This document shows positions 28,215-38,752 of a DNA stretch of 64,000 nucleotides, piece after piece (the first letter of the stretch is position 1; each line of letters starts with the position of its first letter). The stretch lies in NCBI GenBank assembly GCA_007922225.1, contig ML680001.1:37325-101324 (forward strand), given 5' to 3'. The notes beneath the pieces were generated by a model. It ran no database searches, was not told the origin of the DNA, and worked only from the letters and a program-made list of their open reading frames with translations. The position numbers and the translations under genes were made by a program. Source of the stretch: Emydura subglobosa. Its lineage: Eukaryota > Chordata > Testudines > Chelidae.

Positions 28215-31200
28215 TTTTCATAAAAATTATTTTTTAAAATTCCCCCATTCTTCACAGGGGACCAGGAAATAGAGCAGAGGAGTGGGGGGTGAGGCTGGGA
28301 GCCAGGACTTCTGGGTTCTGTCCCTGGCTCTAGATGGGAAGTGGGGTCTAGTGGGTGAGAGCAGGGGACTGGGAGCTAGGACCACTGGGTTCTGTTCAAC
28401 TGATGAACTCTGTGATGGCAGGCAGGGCCTTTCACCTCTCTGGGCCTCAGTATCCCTATCATGGCTGGCTGTGCAGCACTGTGGTTCCTGCTGGTTCCCA
28501 GGACGGGCAAGAGGCACTGGGTGGCAGTTGCCCCAGGCCCCAGCACCCAAATAGCCCTGCCCCCCTGGACTCACCCGGCCATGTGCAGTGGGATTCCACG
28601 ACATACATGGCTCTACTGCCGGGCACTAGCAGATCCAGGATGCAGCCAGTGATTTATGGGCAGTGCCAGGGCCAGACCTGCATAGGGAGGCTGGCTTGCT
28701 GCCAGGAGCAGAATTAGAAATAGCTTGCACAGAGCTGGGGGGCAGGAGAGGAGGGGGCTGCTGGGGAGTTGCGACTCAGCAAGACTCTGCGCAGCCAGGG
28801 AGCACAGAGAGAGAGGCGGGGAGATGTGGGCTGGCCTCTGTGATGCCCCTCAATCCCGACCGGCAGCCCCCTGGCCTCTGCCAGCCCTGGGCTCCCTCCA
28901 TGCCAATGCCCTTTATGCCTGACCCACAGCTCCCACCCCAGCCCCAGGTCTCTTGGCTGCTCTCTCACTGTCATGTGTTGAGCCTGCAGAGATCGACGTG
29001 TCCCTCGGCGATAGACAGAAGTGGTTTGGGCTGGACTGGCAGGAGAGTCAATCTCTGCCTAGAGCTGAGCAGGTGCGGGGCAGGGAGTGTTGGTTCTGCA
29101 CTTGGCTTCCCTTAGCCAGTGTTCCCCGAAGGGACAGTAAATCCTGGCCCAATAAAGAGGGCTGGGGGTGGGGTCCAAGTGGCAGGCAGTGAGGGAACCC
29201 AGTACCCACCCCACCCCCCATGGTACAGGGTGTGAAAGTGCCATGTGTAACCTCTCAGCCTGTGGGCCCCCCAATCCCACTGCCCCAGAAGGGCAGCACT
29301 GGGCCCTGCGGGGCAGAGCTATGGTTACATGGGCAGAGCCAGCGTCATCACATCTGTGCCACAGGGGAGGGAGGGTACAGGGCCCTGAACTGCACCCCTG
29401 TGTCCAGGGCTCCGTGAGTCCGAGGTGCCCAAACCCCCATAGTTAGAGCCTTCCCATCCGCTCCACGGCGGGCACGGCCTCTCTTGTGGGACCCTGAACG
29501 TCCCTGTGACCCAGAGAGATGCGTGCTCCTCCTCTGCTGTGTGCTCAGCCCTGGCCCAGCACAATCCAGTGGCAGTGAGTTCCCCAGGCTCAGTGGGTGT
29601 TATTTGAAATCACCTTCCTCAGGAGCAGCCTGAAATACACGGCTCCATCTCACTGCCTACCCCTGCTCTGTGCTGTCATCTGCCTATGGAGCCGCACACC
29701 GAGGAGCACCACCCGTGGAGATGTCCATGGAACAGCCTGGCGGCCTGTCCCTGAGCAGGGACATTTAGTGCAGACGCTGGGAGGGGTCTGATGCTGCACC
29801 CCTGGGTGCATGACTTTATATCAGCCTCAGGGACACCCTCCCCCACCCCAGCTGCAGCTCTGGCACCTGTGTCATTAGGGCACAGGGATGATGATGAGGC
29901 CATCTGCTCTGCCCCTTGTGTGCCCAGCCCATGACCTGACCGGGACAGAGAGAGCTGGCACACGGACAGGTCACGGGGCGGCAGCATCCTGACACCCCCC
30001 AGGGAGACGACTCTCAGCTCGGCCGCGGTCTGCCTTTCCCACGCTGGACTTCGCAGCCGCAAGACCGTTCTGGGAAGGCCGTTTCGTGTGTCGTTCCCAG
30101 GGGGGCTTAGGGGACAAAGGTAACACGGCCCTATTTAAATGTGGCCAGAGGAGCTTCCCACCAGGCATCCTCAACAGCGCCTGGGCCTTGGCCCTTCAGT
30201 GCCGACTGCGGGACTGACTCCGCTAGCTGGCAGCAGCAGGAGACTGTTATCCAGGATGGGTGGGAATGGGCCTGGGGGGCGTGAGTACAGAGAGAGCTCA
30301 GGGCTCTCCCCCTCATTAGGGGCCCTCCTGGCCCATCCCACTGCAGTGTCGGCGTGAGCCCGGCTCATCACGCCGTCCGTGGCCAGCAATTATTTTGGCG
30401 GCTGCCCCCTTTTCCCCGAGCAAGACTTGCACAAGAAGGGAAAAGGTGGATTTTTAACACATATTTTGGCCAAGCCCGGTGGATTCCCACGGGGACCAGA
30501 AAGGCACGGCTGTAGCCAAGGCCTGCAGCAAACAGTGGGGGAGTGCAGGGGAGGGGGTAGAAAGGAAGGTGTGAGGCAGCCTAAATGCAGGGGTGCTTCC
30601 CGTGGTCCCCTGGCACCTGCTGTTCGCCTGCCCTATAACTGTCCAGCTCTGAGCGCTCTCTTTCCGGAGAACACGCGCGGCAGTTTATTCCCAGAGTCCC
30701 GAGTCAGTGAGGAAGGACAGTGGCCACAGAAGGTAGCCAAAGTAGCACACGCTGTCTAGATCCTAAAGTGACCTGCCCAGGTGAACCTGGCTGAAGAAGG
30801 CACCTCTTTCGTAGTCAGAGAGCCCGGCGCCCACAGGTACTCACCCTGGCCGCTTACTTCCCAGGTGCAGGATAATGGGAGGGTCTTTTTGCCTTCTACT
30901 TTTATCCCCAAAATTCATTCTCTGGCCTCTGCGTCCGGATAACCCCCGTGCTTATTTTCAGGTGTGTTGCTGCCCTGTTGATTTCAAACCCCCCTCCTGG
31001 GTTCCCTCTGCACACAGATTGGGTGCTGGGTCCCCCTGAGCAGAGACTGGGTGCTGGGTTCCACCTCTGCCCACAGATTGGGTGCCCCTCAATCCCAACC
31101 CGCTTGCTGTCCCAGCCCTGTACCCCCCATGTCTTGGCCTGGTTTGCACTACGGAAAGTGTGGGGGGAGCTCCCCCGGTTATATTTAGCAGCTGTGGGCG

Positions 31201-31600
31201 GCCGCATGCCTTGGCCACTTGTTGACAGTTTCCAATTACAGCTGCACCCGGAGGTCCGTGCCTCGCAGCCTTGGCATCTGGGGTCAGACATGGGCAAGTG
31301 CCGGAAACACCACCAGGGCACGGGTGCAATGCCGGCTCCTTTCCCTGTACAGGCTGTGCATAGCGGGCTGAGCCCCCACCCAGGGGATCTGCAGTGCCCT
31401 GTACACCTCCATGGCAGGGGGCTTGCCCCCTGCTCTCCCAGCTCAGAGTCCATGGCAATAACAGCTGCATCAGCCTGGGGTCTGGGGTGAGAAAAGCAGC
31501 GACTGAGGAGAGGGGCTGGGCCATGGGTCTGATCTGGGGCCGTGGGAAGTTATCAGGCAGGTGGCCCAGTTGCTCTGGTTCCCGTACGGTGAAGGAAGCT
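28215..31600. other. Gene-poor interval between ZNF628 and SBK
   Basis: Reversed SINE-derived modules at 28290-28400; otherwise unique-looking sequence. ISOC2, which neighbours ZNF628 in human, was looked for and not found. Confidence 0.5.
31179..31194. promoter_or_regulatory. MEF2 site joined to an E-box, downstream of SBK
   Basis: TTATATTTAG fits the MEF2 consensus YTAWWWWTAR exactly and is followed at once by CAGCTG. It lies about 440 bp past the SBK polyadenylation signal. Confidence 0.4.
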
Positions 31601-31627
31601 CTGAGTCGTTAGCAGTAGGAACATGGT

Positions 31628-31633
31628 TTTATT
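31628..31633 (-). terminator. SBK polyadenylation signal
   Basis: AATAAA on the minus strand 131 nt past the SBK stop codon. Confidence 0.6.
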
Positions 31634-31763
31634 ACCCACCACACCACCCACCCATCCCACCAGCCTTTGGCCATGGTCCCTGCTAGGCAATGTCCTTGGT
31701 CCCTGCGTCCCCTTGGCCACAGCTAGTGCCTGTGCCTGGCGGCAGCACCTGTGGGTTCGGGGC

Positions 31764-33266
31764 TCAGCGGCAATGGCTGTTGCCCATCAGGGCCCTGTCC
31801 GTGCGGGCAGTGCCCGATTCTTCGGGCTCCAGCCAGGGGCGCTTGATGTGGGCCATGGCAGCACCGGGTGGGCTGCGCTGGGTGGGGTCGGGGGCCAGCA
31901 GCCCCCGCAGCATGTCCCGGGCCTCGTAGGTGAAGCGCCCCCAGTGGGGAGGGCGCGGGCGGACGCGGGGGCTGCGGTGCCAGCGCTCGAAGTCCCGGTA
32001 GTGCCGGTCGGCGGCCGTGTGCCAGGGGAAGTAGCCAGTCAGCAGGCAGAAGAGCAGCACGCCCAGCGCCCAGGCGTCCAGGCTGGGCTCGGCCGGCAGG
32101 CGGGCCAAGGGGCCCAAGCGGCACAGCTCGGGCGCCGTGTAGGGCAGGTTCTCCGGCAGGGCCTCGATGGCCGTGCCCCGCGGGCAGCTGAGCCCAAAGT
32201 CGGTCAGCTTGACTCGCCGGCACTCGGGGTCGAGCAGCAGCACGTTGTCCGGCTTGACGTCGCGGTGAACCAGCCCCTTGGCCCCCATGAACTCCAGGGC
32301 GCTGGCGATCTGCAGAGCGCACCGCTTGACGGGCAGCTCCGCCATCCCGACCCCCACCTAGGGAGAGGGGTTAGACTCGGTGCCCAGGAGGAGAAGGGCC
32401 CTGGGTCCCATTGCCCGCCCCCCTGAACCAGCCAGCCCCACACCCTGGGGCCAGATCAGAGCCGGTACCCCTTAGAGGGGAAAGGCCCCGTGCTCCATTT
32501 CCTGCCCCTCTGAGCCAGCCAGTCCCCCGTCCTGGGGCCAGATGGGAGCCGGGGCCCCGCAGAGGGTACAGGCTCCATGTCCCATGCCCGTCCCCAGCGT
32601 GCGTCCGGCTTGGGTACCTGTGGCTGCAGCAGGGAGAACAGGTCCTTGGCGGGGGCGAGCTCCTGCGCGAAGACGTAGTGGCGCTCGGTCTGGAAGGCGA
32701 TCCCAAGGGCGCCCGCGATGCAGGGGTGGGCGGCCAGGCTCAGCGAGATGCAGTACTCGCTCAGGAAGCCCTGCAGCTCAGTGTCCCGCTTCTCGATGAA
32801 CTTCAGCGCCATCGGCCTGCCTGGGGGGCGGGGGGTGGACAGGTCAGGGCTGCAGCCCCCCCACACCAGATCACACCCCTCCCCCCACATGCTGGATCAG
32901 GTCCCACTACCCCTCCTGCCCCATGCTCTGTGGGGCCAAGGGCTTCCAGGTTGTAGGATGCCAGGGTCAGTCGGGGTGTGGAGTCTGGGGCAGGGCAGCT
33001 GGCTCAGGGGAGCTGGCACCTCTGAAGCAATGGGGGCTGTGGGAGGTGGGATCCCGGGGGCACAGATTAGCTGCCCCCACCCTGGCGGTCCAGGCCCTAC
33101 CTTGCCGCTGGTGCACGGCCAACAGCACGTGGCCGTAGGAGCCGCTGCCCAGCTCCCTCAGGATGGTGTACGACTCCGTCACCTCCAGCCAGGGTAGGTT
33201 CTGCGCCGTCAGCTCCACCATCTCCTCCAGCTGCTGCCCCGCGCCCCACGGGGAGGGCAGGGTCAT
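31764..33266 (-). CDS. SBK2: SBK-family serine/threonine kinase (SBK2-like)
   Basis: Three coding exons: 33266-33101 (donor CAAG|GTAGGG), 32820-32618 (donor ACAG|GTACCC) and 32357-31764, 963 nt for 320 residues. Kinase motifs in order: Gly-rich loop ELGSGSYGHVLLAV (about residue 35-50), catalytic Lys in MALKFIEK, HRDVKPDN catalytic loop, DFGLS, the activation-segment end YTAPELC, and LDAWALGVLLFCLLTGYFPW. All catalytic residues are present, so it should be active. LEEMVELTAQNL before the kinase domain and AWALGVLLFCLLTGYFPW match SBK2 best; SBK1 and SBK3 are alternatives. In mammals SBK2/SBK3 are expressed mainly in atrial and striated muscle and neighbour SSC5D. Here the gene lies beyond ZNF628. 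An acceptor (CCTGCAG) directly before the ATG and a donor at 34397 suggest an untranslated first exon. Confidence 0.9.
32400..32590 (-). repeat. Minisatellite in SBK intron 2
   Basis: Two to three units of GAGCCAGCCAGTCCCC with CTGGGGCCAGATGGGAGCCG, related in reverse to 9955-10165. Confidence 0.75.
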
Positions 33267-33535
33267 GGCTGCAGGACGGAGGGGACGGGGGGATGTTACT
33301 GCCGGGAGCAGTATCCAGACGCCCCCCGCCCCGGGAACATGCCGTGCCCAGCTGGCTAAGGCACCCTGCTCTGTTTGGGGATGGCTGCAGGTGTCCCTGG
33401 GAATCCCAGCTGGGTGCCTGGGCCCCTGTGCAGTAGACAAATCTCCCGCAGGGCTCTGGCTCAGTTGAACTCACTGGGCAGAGCTCATGGGATGGAGCAG
33501 GAGACTGGAGGCTTGCAGGTGCTGAGACCCCATAG

Positions 33536-33620
33536 CCTGCCCGGGAGGGCGAGTGAGACCCCTTGCGGGTCTGGCACACTGCAGGGTTCCTCCAAGAGAC
33601 TGTTTAAAGGTTGGACTGGA
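33536..33620 (+). mobile_element. Fragment of the same LTR-like family
   Basis: GAGTGAGACCCCTTG-CGGGTCTGGCA and GGGTTCCTCCAAGAGACTGT match 8868-8930 closely. It lies in the SBK intron 1, next to a 60-bp repeat unit. Confidence 0.55.
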
Positions 33621-34396
33621 GCACCGCTCCTGTGGATCTGTGCCAGCTGTTTATACAGGGACCCCTTGACCAGCACTGAGATGCAGCTACCTCTGGGGTG
33701 GGGCACAGGGGCTGTTTCACACAAGGTTATGTCCCATTGAGTAACCTCTTTGGACCTGACAGCTGCTTCTCCCTTCCTCTCTGGATAGGCCCTGGAGCGC
33801 CACATCATGGCCCCCGCACTGGACTCGCCTTCCAGCCTGTGGAGGCTGGGCAGACTCGAGGCCCCCACGGATGCTCTGCCTCTGGGGAAGAGCGGCTCTG
33901 TTGCTTTTGTGACACCTTAGTGACACCTCTTCCCGCCCCACTGAACTGGAACCGCCCCAGGCACCTCTACAACCCTGGGTTCCCGGGCCAAATTCACACC
34001 AGCAGGAAACCCCATGCAACTTCCTAGTGTAAGCCAGGCCCTAGTCAGAAGCCGAACCAGGGATGTAACCCAGGAGTCCTGGCTCCCAGCCCCCCTACTG
34101 TAGCCACTAAACCCCGCTCATCCCCAGAGCTGGGGATAGAACCCAGCAGTCCTGGCTTCTGCCTGGATTTGCCTAGATGAGGAGGTGGCACCGCGGTCCT
34201 GCCCTCCAGTGCCATGTGCAGCGAAGGTGGGACCGGCAGCCCTGGATGTGCCCCGGCACCTTCGCGGCTGGGAGCTGCCAGCATCAAGGGAGGAGCAGCA
34301 CCGAGAGGCAGAGCCACCAAGATGAACCGATGGAGCCCTGTGGGCTTGGGGGGCACCAGGCTGCCAGGGGGCCAGATGAAGAGGGACCCCACTTAC

Positions 34397-34512
34397 CTGC
34401 CTCTTGAGAGCTGGAGCCCCACAGTGCTCTGCACAGGGGAGCTGCTGGTTCCAGCCTTCTACCTGCCTGCCTGTCTGTGCGTCTGTCTGGTGGCCTGGGC
34501 TGAGCTTTTATG
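34397..34512 (-). promoter_or_regulatory. SBK core promoter and untranslated exon 1
   Basis: The minus strand has CATAAAAG at 34512-34505, a TATA box. About 110 nt downstream is a strong donor, GGCAG|GTAAGT (exon end 34397). Transcription would start near 34480, giving a short untranslated exon joined to the coding exon at 33268. Confidence 0.6.
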
Positions 34513-34632
34513 CGGTCCACCCCGTGCTGGAGAGGGTCCCGTGGTGGCTGGCAGGTCCCAGCTGGCAGTGCGGGCCGGGGGCTGGGGCGGTCAGTGCCGA
34601 GGGCTGGCACTCGCTGGGCCAGGATTAGCACA

Positions 34633-34661
34633 CACTTATCTAGGTTATTTTTACCAGCTGG
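34633..34661 (-). promoter_or_regulatory. Putative cardiac/muscle regulatory module of SBK
   Basis: In under 30 bp, about 120 bp upstream of the SBK TATA box, are CACTTA (complement TAAGTG, NKX2-5 type), TTATCT (GATA type), TTATTTTTAC (one base off MEF2) and CAGCTG (E-box). Confidence 0.45.
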
Positions 34662-34944
34662 CACTGGATGCTCCAGTCCCCCAGTCCCCGCTCTCGGTTA
34701 CTGTTCCCCTCCCACTGGCCCCCCAGCACCATCTGTCAAGGATTAGCTTGACCCAGATGTTCCTGGAAAGTCCGCTCCTGAAGGTAGAGGAGCCCTCCAG
34801 CCTGGAACCCCACTGGGGATCTAGGGGGGCAGGGCAGAGACCCAGGAACACCTTCTCCCCAACAGATCTCAGAGTACTTTCTGTCACTGTATACGGGGAC
34901 CCCTCACCTGGTGCTGAGAGGCAGCCAGCTCTGGGGTGGATGTG

Positions 34945-36015
34945 GGAGCAGTGGACTAGCACCTGGACCGGCTGTGCAGGGGGAGGGAGATTGAGATGAG
35001 GGCCTTTCTCAGAAGGAAGGTAGCTGGGATTTCCAGGACACGAGGTTCATGCCGAGACATCGGGGGAAACCCCCCTGCGATGTGAGGACCCCAGGAAAAG
35101 TCTGGGCCTTTGGTGTTACTTTTGGTAAGCCAGATCTGAGACCCCCTTCACCACACAGGGGCATTGGGGTCAGCACTGACTGTGGGAAATTGCCGCTGGG
35201 CAGCCCCCATCCCAGCATTGGATTGCCCTGGGTAGGATATACTGGGGAGGGGGAACCAGGACTCCTGGGTTCTATCCCAAGCACTGCTGGTATAAGCCTT
35301 CCCCATGTCCCCTGCAGATCCTGCTCTGCCTGCCACACTTCTTGCTGGGGTTCTGGCATGTGGGGGGCAGTGTTGGGGGGGGGGGGGTGGGCAGACCCTG
35401 CCAGTCCAGGGACGCATTGACGATGGGGTTGGCAGGGAAAGCTCTGGGGCTCTCATGAACAATTGACCGCCTCACCACCCCCAGTAGGGCCAAATCTTTG
35501 GGGCTGCTCCCTCTGTTGTATGCTGGGTCTCTGGGTGGGGGAGAGGACCAGGGAGGGCTGGGGGCAGGGCAGGGACAGTTTGGGGGGGTGACGAAGACTT
35601 GTCCCGTTCCTGTTCCGAGAACCACGGCAACTTGGCCACAACAAAGGCCTATTCTGGGATCCCCTTGGGGACTGGGGTCTGCTAGTGCCATGGCAACGCC
35701 CTCAGATACAGCACAGGGCATCTGCTTTGGGCCAGGGGTGGGAGGGCAGGGACAGCTTGTGACTCCCTCATCCTCAGCCCCCTTCCCCCCCAGCCCAAGG
35801 CAGCCGCCTCAGCAACTGGGCTGTTCCCCCTGGGGGCAGATTGGCCTGGGGGCACCACGCCCGGCGGTAACGAGGCCAGGCTGAGCCACACGTCGCAGAC
35901 ACCAGATGCCAATGAACAGCTCCCTAGCTCCGAGGCAGGATGTACAACTGACACCCAGGGCCATGCTCCTGCACCCTGCCCAAGAGCCAGACCCCATGGA
36001 CATCAAACTGCCTTG
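34945..36015. other. Intergenic DNA, nothing recognised
   Basis: Contains one SINE-derived module (35245-35275) and a G run (35375-35390). No gene. Confidence 0.5.
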
Positions 36016-36016
36016 G

Positions 36017-36315
36017 GGTAGTGGGGAGGCTGTTTATACAGGGACCCCTCCCCCAGCGCTGAGATGCAGCCACCTCTGGGGCGAGGCGGCTGCTTATACG
36101 GGAACCCCTCGCCTGGCACTGAGATGCAGCTACCTCTGGGGCGAGGCAGCTGTTTATACAGGGATCCCTTGCCTGGCACTGAGATGCAGCTACTTCTGGG
36201 GCGAGGCAGCTGTTTATACAGGGATCCCTTGCCTGGCACTGAGATGCAGCTACCTCTGGTGCAAGGCGGCTGTTTATACAGGGATCCCTTGCCTGGTGCT
36301 GAGATGCAGTTCCAT
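36017..36315 (+). repeat. 60-bp tandem repeat, about five units
   Basis: The unit GAGATGCAGCTACCTCTGGG + GCGAGGCAGCTGTTTATACA + GGGATCCCTTGCCTGGCACT repeats in perfect 60-bp register with few changes. Single or few copies recur at 33637-33710, 34880-34940 and, reversed, 53994-54180. It is a dispersed family with local tandem growth. It is not coding. Confidence 0.9.
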
Positions 36316-36319
36316 GTGG

Positions 36320-38285
36320 GCTGTGAAAGTTTGTCCCGGCCACAAGTTTTACTCCCAGACTCCAGGGGAAAATGTCCTGGGTTATGTAACTGTCCGGAAC
36401 AGTCAGGGTCATTATTGTTAATTTTTCTACACCAGAGATCAGGTCAAGAGGGGCAGCCAGGCACCGGGTCCAGCGGTCATGGAGAGGGGAGAGCGCCCTG
36501 CGACAAATGTGGGAGTTGTCTGTAGCATTTTATGAACTGTCTGTGTGACTCTGTACAGATCCCCTTGGACATGACAGGTCAGGCTGGTACTCAAGACAGA
36601 GAGCTGCCAGGAGGACTGGCTGGGCTGACATGAACCTGGGAAGGCAGACCCAGATGGCTGGGCTGGTGTGGCACCAGGAAGGCAGACCCAGCCCAGACAA
36701 CGGGTATCTTGATGACCAAAGATTCACATCTAGCGGCAGAGGCAGCTAAGCACGTGAGCAGAGCACAGCTGGGTCGGGAGAACAGAGACAAGGGAGGTGT
36801 CTGGTGTCTGTGTTAAGAGGAGCAGGGAACCTGGGCACAGGGCGATCAGGGAGTGGGGATGGAGGGAAGGCGGGGTGGGCTCAGGGGAGGAGGGCACGGA
36901 GAGGCCCTGGCTACCCCCCACAGGAGCCTGTCCTCAGCCTGCCTCTCTTGCGCAGCACAAAGGCTTCCAGATTCTGTAGCCAGGGGCCTGATCACTGGTT
37001 CCCTTGTTTTGGTGTCACTGGGGAGGCTCCCTGGGCATTGTGCCCTGGAGGGGACCGGTGCAAGCCTCCTGCAGGCATCTGGCTGGGCTGGACTCACTGC
37101 AGGGAGCCACGGGGAGAGACAGGGGTTGCGGGTGCCTAAGTCCCAGTCTGGGATTGTGGAGGCCCCGGGTTTACTCCTGTAGAAAGGTGTGGGTCCATGG
37201 GGCCCGGCCCTCTAACGGGATCACTCCCAGAAGGTTGGTTACAGGACAGGCCATAGACCAGACCCAGGGACTCTGGGCTGGGTTCCCCCAGTGCACACAG
37301 ACAGGCTGCTCGGTCCCTGTCCCCCCACAGACTGGGTGCTGGGGGTGTTCCGCCCCACCCCAGCGGTGCTGTGCAAAGGGGCAGAGATGGGGCGCTGTCT
37401 GTGCGCAGCGACACCTGGTGGCAGCTGGAGGAAGCACAGAATCAGTGATGTGGTAAACAAGGGCGGGTGGCTTTCAAGTTATGAAAGTCTAAAACAAACA
37501 ACAAGGAGCAATGCAGAGAATGGTCCCTGGCCCCTCCTCGCTGCCCCCTCTCCCCAGGCCACCAGGGAGGCATGACAGGGACAGCAGGCCACGTGTCTGG
37601 GCTTCACGGCTGTAGCCGTGTAATAATAACATGGGGCATTTATATAGCACACACACGCGCGCTGGTTGCAGTGTGCACCAGGCAGAGCTGGGCAGACGCA
37701 CACGCCAGGCACAGCATGCACTGAACACGGGCAGGGCTGGGCACACACACACGCCAGGCACAGCGTGCACAGGGCACGGGCAGGGCTGGGCAGACACACA
37801 CACACATTGTACAAGGCTACCCGTGGGAGGCAAACACCCGACTGGTTTGCAGGTGGAGCTTGGTAAGTTTAGAGCCAGCTGATGTGATGGGGTTGGCTGC
37901 AACAGCAGGGACTGGACTCCACAACACAGGTCCAGTCCAGACCTGTGTCCCGTGTTCCTGGGCAGTGACTGCCGCACTGCACATCAGCCAGGTAACCCAG
38001 ACAAGGGAACAGTGTTTTGTGACCAGAGCTCCAAGGGGCTGCCCCACACAACTATTTGCAATGGGAGTGTGTCAAAACCAACCCCCAGGTGTTGCCGTTG
38101 CCCTAGCTGAATGCCCGAGGCCTTTTGGCTTTCCTATATCACCCCTCGATGCAGAGTCTAATCCAGTGGGCTGTGCCACACAGTGACAGCCCAGCCTCTG
38201 TGTTTACCCACACACTGGGGCCAGACGAGGAGCTTGCCTATAACTGTGCTTGGGGAAAAATCAGATGAAAGAGTCTTGTCATTTC
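36320..38285. other. Intergenic DNA with a CA-rich minisatellite
   Basis: 37660-37805 has about two and a half 60-bp units with ACACGCCAGGCACAGC and GGGCAGGGCTGGGC. A short SINE-like piece lies at 37622-37650 (TAATAATAACATGGGGCATT). No gene. Confidence 0.55.
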
Positions 38286-38289
38286 CATC

Positions 38290-38752
38290 CCACTAGTATC
38301 TCTGGAGGATGTGAAACAGAAGCACCTAAAGCTAGACCTGGAAATCAGTATGTCCAGATGAGTTCCACCCAAGAGTTTTAAAAGAGCTGGCTGAGGAGAT
38401 CTCTGGACCCTTAATGTTGATTTTCAATAAGTTCTGGAGCACTGGGAAGCTCAAGCCAACTGGAAGAAAGCTAATGTTATGCCAGTTTTTAAAAAATGGT
38501 AAAGGGGATAATCTGGGTAATTATAGGCCTGTCAGCCTGACATTGATCCCAGCCAAGATAATGGAGCAGATGATATGGGACTTTATTAATAAAGAATTAA
38601 AGGGGGGTACAATGATTAATACAAGTCAACATGGGTTTATGGAAAATAGATCCTGTCAAACTAGTTTTGATGAGATTACAAGTCTGGTTGATAAATGTAA
38701 TAGTGTTGACGTAATATACTGAGATTTCTGTAAGGTGTTTCACTTGGTATTG
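38290..38752 (+). mobile_element. CR1 LINE fragment 1 of a fused pair
   Basis: Reverse transcriptase start region: MPVF-like LCQFLKNGKGDNLGNYRPVS, HGFMENRSCQTSFDEITSL and VIYxDFCKVFHLVLH. The copy breaks off just after this, at about 38752. Confidence 0.8.

Noticed and set aside
28215..31600. Search for ISOC2, the human neighbour of ZNF628
   Set aside because: No isochorismatase motif seen on either strand in any frame.
35906..36525. Repetitive frame with LYRDPLPGTEMQL units
   Set aside because: It is the 60-bp tandem repeat, whose length is a multiple of three. Copies elsewhere lie in introns in both directions.
38414..38722. Possible reverse-transcriptase gene of a live element
   Set aside because: CR1 fragments here have frequent stops, frameshifts and 5' truncation, so none can be active.
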